This document shows positions 60,322 to 64,000 of a DNA stretch of 64,000 nucleotides, in pieces. The notes below the pieces were generated by a model. That model was not told the origin of the DNA and searched no databases. It was given only the letters and a program-made list of their open reading frames with translations. Each line of letters opens with the position of its first letter. Within the stretch, counting starts at the first letter, position 1. This stretch comes from Trichobilharzia regenti (taxonomy: Eukaryota; Platyhelminthes; Trematoda; Strigeidida; Schistosomatidae), in assembly GCA_944472135.2 (NCBI GenBank), contig CALYDD020000393.1, positions 372,001 through 436,000 of the forward strand, in the 5' to 3' direction. Made by a program: the position numbers and the translations under genes.

Positions 60322-60693
60322 TGTCAATGGAGTTGAAGATTGAACGATCAATTCTTGGTTGTTTGCTCAAAATCAACTTCCTCGATTTTCGCGGAGGCAT
60401 CAATACGACAGTCATCGTCTCATCGGTCGCTGTTCAGAAAGAAGAGTTAAACATCGTTAGAAGTAACATAACGATTTATTATTGTAATATTTGTTTACAG
60501 ACCTTAGTTTTCTTAGTTGCTTAGTTCTATTCCTTTTATATGTTGGAGTAACAATACAAAATATCAAACGGCAATCGGCGTTTTGGTTTTGCGTCCGTTA
60601 TAACTAAGCGTTTCTAAGATATCTTCTAAGAACAACGTGGGCCCGAGCGTAGCGAGAGCTGGGCATTAACGGTTTATGAGACTTTGGCTGACA
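60322..60693 (+). repeat. 3' LTR of BEL/Pao-type retrotransposon
   Basis: A 372-bp match to 55,151-55,523 with only a few substitutions (for example GAAGATTG versus GAATATTG) and small indels, mostly in its second half. High identity suggests a recent insertion. No target-site duplication is seen: the left flank ends AGAAC and the right flank starts GCGAA. Confidence 0.85.
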
Positions 60694-60823
60694 GCGAACA
60701 TGCTGTAAATGAGTATCATGATCTGAAATGAAGAAGCAATGGTCTTCAAATAGTTTTCAACATTTTAAACTTACGAATAGTCCGCCATGCAGACAATGGA
60801 GCAATGGAATGAATCGACCTCGA
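60694..60823 (+). repeat. Copy of the element A tail
   Basis: Matches 51,710-51,856, with many small deletions and one run of changes. It joins the BEL 3' LTR to repeat R copy 3, in the same order as element A tail then R copy 2. Confidence 0.8.
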
Positions 60824-61262
60824 CACCATTTGATGCAGTAAACAACTTAATATGACCTTATCTAGTTTTCGTATCACGGTCAAATTCTTTCCTGTATAAA
60901 AAAATAAGACTGCTGAAAAATGGAATAAATATATCACCGATCTCAACATAATACATCAATAAACTTCAAACCAAGGGTGTTGCTCACAACAAAGTTATAT
61001 AGGAGAATTGACTTCAAGCTTTTTTCCCAGATATCCGTATTACATTCTTCTGGTGTCTGGTTTTTTTAATGCGAAGACAATATTTCTATATCTCTTTATG
61101 TGCTACACAAACAGACTTTATAGCAGAGTGTTCCGACTGACTCTCATGTCAGAGAGAACAACCAAACTGTAAATTCATCATACATCTAATTGTGTAATTT
61201 ATATAATAACTTATCCATGCCTGTACAATTGGTATGTTCCTGCATAAACAGGAAGAAATATA
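60824..61262 (+). repeat. Repeat R, copy 3
   Basis: A 439-bp copy, the most diverged of the four, with both small deletions and substitutions. Confidence 0.8.
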
Positions 61263-61270
61263 TTTATATG

Positions 61271-61722
61271 CACCACTTGATGCAGTAAAACAACCCAACA
61301 TGACCTTATCTAGTTTTCGTATCCACGATCAAATTTCCTTCCTGTTATAAAACTACGATAAGACTACTGAAAAAATGGAATAAATATATCACTGATCTCA
61401 ACATAATACATCAATAATCTTTAAGCCAAGGGTGCTGTTCACAACAAAGTTATATAAGAGAATTGACTTCAAGCTTTATTTTTCCCAGATATTTGTATTA
61501 CATTCATCTGATGTCTGGGTTTTTTGTTAATGCGAAGACAATATTTCTATATCTCTTTATGTGCTACACAAACAAACTTTATAGCAGACTGTTCCGACTG
61601 ACTCTAATGTCAGAAAGAACAACCAAACTGTAAATTCATTATACATCAAATTTTGTGTAATTTATATAATAACTTATCCATGCCTGTACAATTGGTATGT
61701 TCCTGCATAAACAGGAAATATA
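61271..61722 (+). repeat. Repeat R, copy 4
   Basis: Follows copy 3 after about 8 bp, giving a direct tandem pair. It ends CATAAACAGGAAATATAT and abuts the CR1 RT half that follows. It is closer to copy 2 than to copy 3. Confidence 0.82.
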
Positions 61723-63862
61723 TTGAATTATTTTCAAAGGCCAATTGGGAAACAACGCGGTCTTTTATTCGTTGCCAAGACTGGGACACCTTTTTCTCCT
61801 CGGCAGACACTGATACTGTCCTTGACGGTTTCTACTCCAACATATCTGTTTGCTTCAACGAATCTATCCCTTGGTATACATCCAAACGCAACTGTGTAGA
61901 TCAACTATATATACCGAATGCTACCAGGAATAAGCTAAGAAGACTCCGTAGAACCTATAATAAATCTATGGACTTCTCCTCGCTCATTAGCATCCTAAAG
62001 GTATATGATAAAATCAGATCAGATAATGCCGTTAAAATTTACAAAGAAGAACTTATCGCCCTTAAAAGTAACTCCAAAATTAGCTCCCTTTGCAAACTCT
62101 TTCAAAAAAGACTGAAACAAAAACAAGGCAACATTCCTTACATTCTTCATAATAATGTCGTTGTTAAGGATGATGCAGGCATAGCTGAACTCTTTAACAA
62201 GCACTTTTCTGACTCATACACGCATGATATTTCTGGATGCATAGAATTTGACCGTTAACAAGCAAAACACTGTCAAATATATGCTTGACTGTTGATTTTA
62301 TAGAAAGTGCAGTGCGTTCATTGAAATTCTCCAATACTCCTGGACCTGACTCAATTCCGTCATCCTTCCTAAAACATGGTGGCTCCGATCTACCTCTCCT
62401 TTTGCTTAAAATATTCTCAATATCCCTTATGAACGGAGTTTATCCTTCCAAATGGAAGCAGACATATATTGTCCCTAGATTTAAATCCGGCTCAAAATGT
62501 GATGTAAAAAATTACAGGCCAATCAATATAACGTCTGTCTTGTCTAGAATACTTGAGAAGATAGTCAGTACCAAAATCACTGACTTCTTATTGACTGAAA
62601 ACCCCATAACACCTTCTCAACATGGTTTTATAAAGTCCAGGTCATGTATGACTTGCCACCTGGAACTATTCGATTTTATAACTGGACTTACTGATCAAAA
62701 ATTCCTTGTGCTCATTGTGTATATCGATCTTAAGAAGGCATTTGACAAAGTATGTCATGATTTACTCCTGAAAAAGCTTAAGGCTTATGGTATATCTGGC
62801 AATCTCTTAGACTGGTGTAATTCGTTTATGCGTGGTCGGTCCCAGTCTGTTAAGATTAACGACACTTTTTCCAGTACCACTCCTATATCAAGTGGCGTAA
62901 TTCAAGGTAGTGTACTAGGACCTCTCTTCTTTCTTATATACCTAAATGACGTCTGTGGTGTTATAAAGCATGGCAGACCCTTCTTATATGCCGATGACTT
63001 GAAAGTAGTCTACTACAGTACCACCCAAGAACTGACAAATCTTTCTTATAAAATCCAATCGGATATTGATAATATTGAGACATGGTGTAAGTCGTGGATG
63101 ATGCAGATCAACGTGCAGAAGTGTGGTCTGTTATGCTCAACTCGCTTACGTATCGCACCACACATAACTATATACGACAAGCCTATCACTATCTTTCCTT
63201 CTGTACTTGACCTCGGGCTCTGTTACTCTGCCGATTTTAAATTCTCTCTCTATGTCACCAACCAAGTCTCTAAAGCCAGGAGATTACTCGGATTTATATT
63301 TCACAACTCTCAGACCAAAGAATCTAGAATGTTACTTTATAGAACACACGTACGGCCCCTCCTTGAGTACTGTCCATTTATCCTAGACAGCACCTCTGTT
63401 AAGGACAAACTTAAGATTGAAAGTGTTCAAAGGAGATTTACAAGTAGCATCCTAGGAAAAAATCTGAAAGTCCCCTACGAAAATCGTTGCGCAACTCTTA
63501 AGATCGAACCCCTTTGGTTCAGGCGTCACCGACTTGACCTCATTCTGCTATTTAAAATTCTCAAAGGAATAGTATACTTCCCCAATAATAACCTTAACTT
63601 TACTTCTTCGACGTATGAACTACGCAGCAACGGATCTTCTCTAAGTCATATTCTTTGTCGAACGAATTCTCGTTCCAAATTCTCTACAGTCAAATACAGG
63701 CAAATATGGAACTTCTTACCAAATGAAATCAAAAACAGCACCACAGTACAACGATTCACCCATCTACTACATAAATATTTCTCCGAAAATAGCCTTGACA
63801 CGGTTTGCCACATGCTGAAAATTCGTGATATTGTTTCTTCCCACTCTGACTTATGTACCTAA
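61723..63862 (+). mobile_element. CR1-clade element C, 3' half (linker and reverse transcriptase)
   Basis: The coding frame enters at FSKANWETTRSF, the linker just after the endonuclease. It runs to 62,258, where a one-base shift at GACCG (62,251-62,254) breaks it. The second frame (62,285-63,862, 525 aa) is uninterrupted: TPGPDSIPSSFLKHGG, NYRPINITSVLSRILEKIV, VYIDLKKAFDKVCHDLL (first Asp), GVIQGSVLGPLFFLIYLND, FLYADDLKVVYY (catalytic YADD, about residue 235), RPLLEYCPFIL and LKIEPLWFRR. The endonuclease is missing. It is related to element A but clearly a different subfamily, and probably the other half of element D. Confidence 0.88.
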
Positions 63863-64000
63863 ACAGCTTTGTTCTCTCAGAGCATTAACAGAAACGGTCA
63901 GTATTATCAGATATATTTAAAATATTCTACGTTGAGCTAATTCTGTTCTCAGTTCCTCTTTTATTAGTTGATCCAATTATTTCTTTTTACGCAAGCATCA
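63863..64000 (+). other. 3' UTR of CR1 element C, cut by the window edge
   Basis: AT-rich sequence after the stop codon, with no repeat tail before the window ends. Confidence 0.5.

Overview
The window looks like a flatworm nuclear genome, most likely a schistosome or close relative. It is AT-rich. One host gene has four tiny 5' introns of 41-59 bp followed by introns of about 0.5-3 kb, which is the well-known schistosome pattern. Most of the remaining recognisable sequence is trematode-type mobile DNA: CR1-clade and RTE-clade non-LTR elements, Penelope-like remnants, Ty3/Gypsy and BEL/Pao LTR elements, and a short element carrying hammerhead-ribozyme-like sequence. There is no sign of prokaryotic gene organisation. 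Family names are assigned by motif reading only; no database was searched.

Region 1 (1-20,400): a decayed Penelope-like element on the minus strand (1.1-2.8 kb) precedes a GH20 beta-hexosaminidase-like gene on the plus strand. Ten exons were rebuilt by hand at 3,646-13,560, with a possible extra terminal exon at 14,653-14,790. The reading frame is open across all ten exons (505 codons plus stop), but the catalytic Asp-Glu pair of the family is replaced by Asn-Gly, so the product is probably a pseudoenzyme. Its introns hold a 690-bp terminal-inverted-repeat element, a CR1 fragment and several dispersed repeats. At 18.1-18.65 kb two inverted copies of a SINE-like element carry tRNA-like box B and hammerhead-like cores.

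Region 2 (20,400-37,400): a series of decayed retroelements. These are a Penelope-like 3' end (20.5-21.0 kb), an RTE/SR2-like element (21.4-24.5 kb), two minus-strand CR1 elements (25.9-27.8 and 35.1-36.3 kb), two Ty3/Gypsy pol pieces placed head to head (29.75-32.5 kb), and one possible stray host exon (32.6-32.9 kb).

Region 3 (37,490-39,607): a MULE-type transposase gene with a SWIM zinc finger. Its coding sequence is open over at least eight exons, and several introns are only 31-47 bp. The DDE residues and the zinc ligands are all present. It may be an active transposase or a domesticated one.

Region 4 (42,160-64,000): nested retroelements. A CR1 endonuclease half (45.3-46.26 kb) appears to continue as a CR1 reverse-transcriptase half at 61.72-63.86 kb, split by about 15.5 kb of inserted sequence. 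Inside lie a CR1 element with an intact 1,096-aa ORF2, a second copy of its 3' two-thirds that differs mainly by small deletions, and a BEL/Pao element with matching LTRs. Most of the BEL pol region is gone and a minus-strand CR1 lies in its place. Four copies of a ~450-bp repeat (called R here) lie at 42.2, 51.9, 60.8 and 61.3 kb. Several otherwise clean ORFs are broken by one-base shifts, often at homopolymer runs, so part of the decay may be consensus error in the assembly.
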